Shown: piece after piece, positions 63,619 through 64,000 of the stretch
How positions within the stretch are numbered: position 1 is the stretch's first letter
Layout of the letters: each line of letters begins with the position of its first letter
Source: Rhineura floridana
Lineage: Eukaryota; Chordata; Lepidosauria; Squamata; Rhineuridae
Assembly (NCBI RefSeq): GCF_030035675.1
Contig: NC_084480.1
Coordinates: forward strand, 288,572,394 to 288,636,393
DNA length: 64,000 bases
Direction: 5' to 3'
The notes under the pieces: model-generated
Databases searched by the model: none
Told to the model about the DNA's origin: nothing
What the model saw: the letters and a program-made list of their open reading frames with translations, nothing else
Translations under genes and position numbers: made by a program

Positions 63619-64000
63619 TCAATTCTATTAAGGGTATATGAATCAGGAGGTGATTTCTTAGTAGCTCCTGCAGATGTAGTTTACGATTCAATTGGGATAG
63701 AAAACCATTAGGTTTGGGGAAGTTTATCAGTACCAGTTTGTAGGGGTTCAGAACAAGGTTCCAATTATAATCTTTTATAGCTTCCACTTTCAGATGTTTA
63801 CTAGACTCCCTTAGTTGCATATCTGGTAACCTATTTTGAGGAGTAATATGATGCATGGACGTTGGTAAATAGGCCTTCAGAGGAGGCAGAGTAGATGGGA
63901 ATACGGGGGTGTCCTGAGATTGGAGCTTCGCTCCAGAAATTAAGGAAGATGTTATGCCTACACTCTTTTGAGGCGATCTTGAGATCGTTTGGGTGGCGGG
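63611..64000 (-). CDS. LINE ORF1, N-terminal part (open to window edge)
   Basis: Open from 64,000 down to a stop at 63,611. It includes SSLISGAKLQSQDTPVFPST and, near the end, NPYKLVLINFPKPNGFLSQL, which looks like the first strand of an RNA-recognition fold that the 62,779-63,618 frame completes. The two frames differ by one base and overlap by eight bases. A single-base indel in this copy is the simplest reading; programmed frameshifting is the alternative. Confidence 0.65.
   Translation of the reverse strand, partial: PATQTISRSPQKSVGITSSLISGAKLQSQDTPVFPSTLPPLKAYLPTSMHHITPQNRLPDMQLRESSKHLKVEAIKDYNWNLVLNPYKLVLINFPKPNGFLSQLNRKLHLQELLRNHLLIHIPLIELNG

Larger units (their letters stand above)
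59216..64000 (-). mobile_element. APE-type LINE with two ORFs, 5' end outside the window
   Basis: A nearly intact non-LTR element on the minus strand. From its 5' side it has an RRM-like ORF1 (open to the window edge), an endonuclease/RT ORF2, a 3' UTR of about 220 bp with AATAAAG near 59,243, and a pentamer tail of TTGTA units. The RT motifs and a C-terminal CPCG...HVLLYC zinc-knuckle-like motif exclude L1 and BovB. I cannot settle the clade; Vingi/Ingi-like, R4/Dong-like or a CR1/L2 relative are options. It lies in the same sense as RRM2B, probably in intron 2. Confidence 0.88.

Overview
The window looks like a squamate reptile (lizard) chromosome segment. The evidence is one spliced vertebrate host gene, RRM2B, in a repeat landscape typical of lizards: CR1, L2, RTE-BovB and L1 LINEs, Sauria-type SINEs with a BovB tail, a tRNA-derived SINE, 5S-rRNA-derived SINEs, many short hAT foldback elements, a PIF/Harbinger relic, a Tc1/mariner end and a Ngaro (tyrosine-recombinase) retroelement fossil. 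There are no prokaryotic features and no CRISPR array. I found no free-standing tRNA or rRNA gene.

Layout. 1-16.7 kb is gene-free DNA. It holds a CR1 piece split by a SINE, an L2 piece split by a 5S-derived SINE, several hAT MITEs with readable 8-bp target duplications, a GC-rich 351-bp MITE, two inverted copies of an AT-rich repeat and a Harbinger transposase fragment. 16.7-23.4 kb is the Ngaro fossil, with gag-like, RT/RNase H, tyrosine recombinase and SGNH-hydrolase parts and an L2 tail inserted in its leader. 23.4-33 kb holds a foldback element split by a Sauria SINE, an 80-bp segmental duplication, an L1 ORF2 relic containing a 191-bp tandem duplication, and a CR1 split by a MITE. 33.2-35.7 kb is a BovB LINE interrupted by a long L2 copy. 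36-48.8 kb is gene-free, with scattered L2, SINE and foldback copies.

48,892-58,403 (minus strand) carries the last seven coding exons of RRM2B, the p53-inducible small subunit of ribonucleotide reductase. They give 283 residues that line up with human residues 69-351, with all iron ligands and the radical tyrosine present. The first two exons were not found and should lie beyond 64,000. 59.2-64.0 kb (minus strand, so the same sense as RRM2B and probably inside its intron 2) is a nearly complete APE-type LINE that runs off the right edge. Its ORF1 and its 1114-codon endonuclease/RT frame share one reading frame and are separated by a single UGA. The endonuclease start lies upstream of the first downstream ATG. 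This is the most interesting item in the window.

The host gene supplies deoxyribonucleotides for DNA repair and mitochondrial DNA. The other recognised features are transposable elements. Several form clear nests that give relative ages: SINE in CR1, 5S SINE in L2, L2 in BovB, MITE in CR1, SINE in foldback, L2 in Ngaro. All family names come from reading the sequence; no database search was run.
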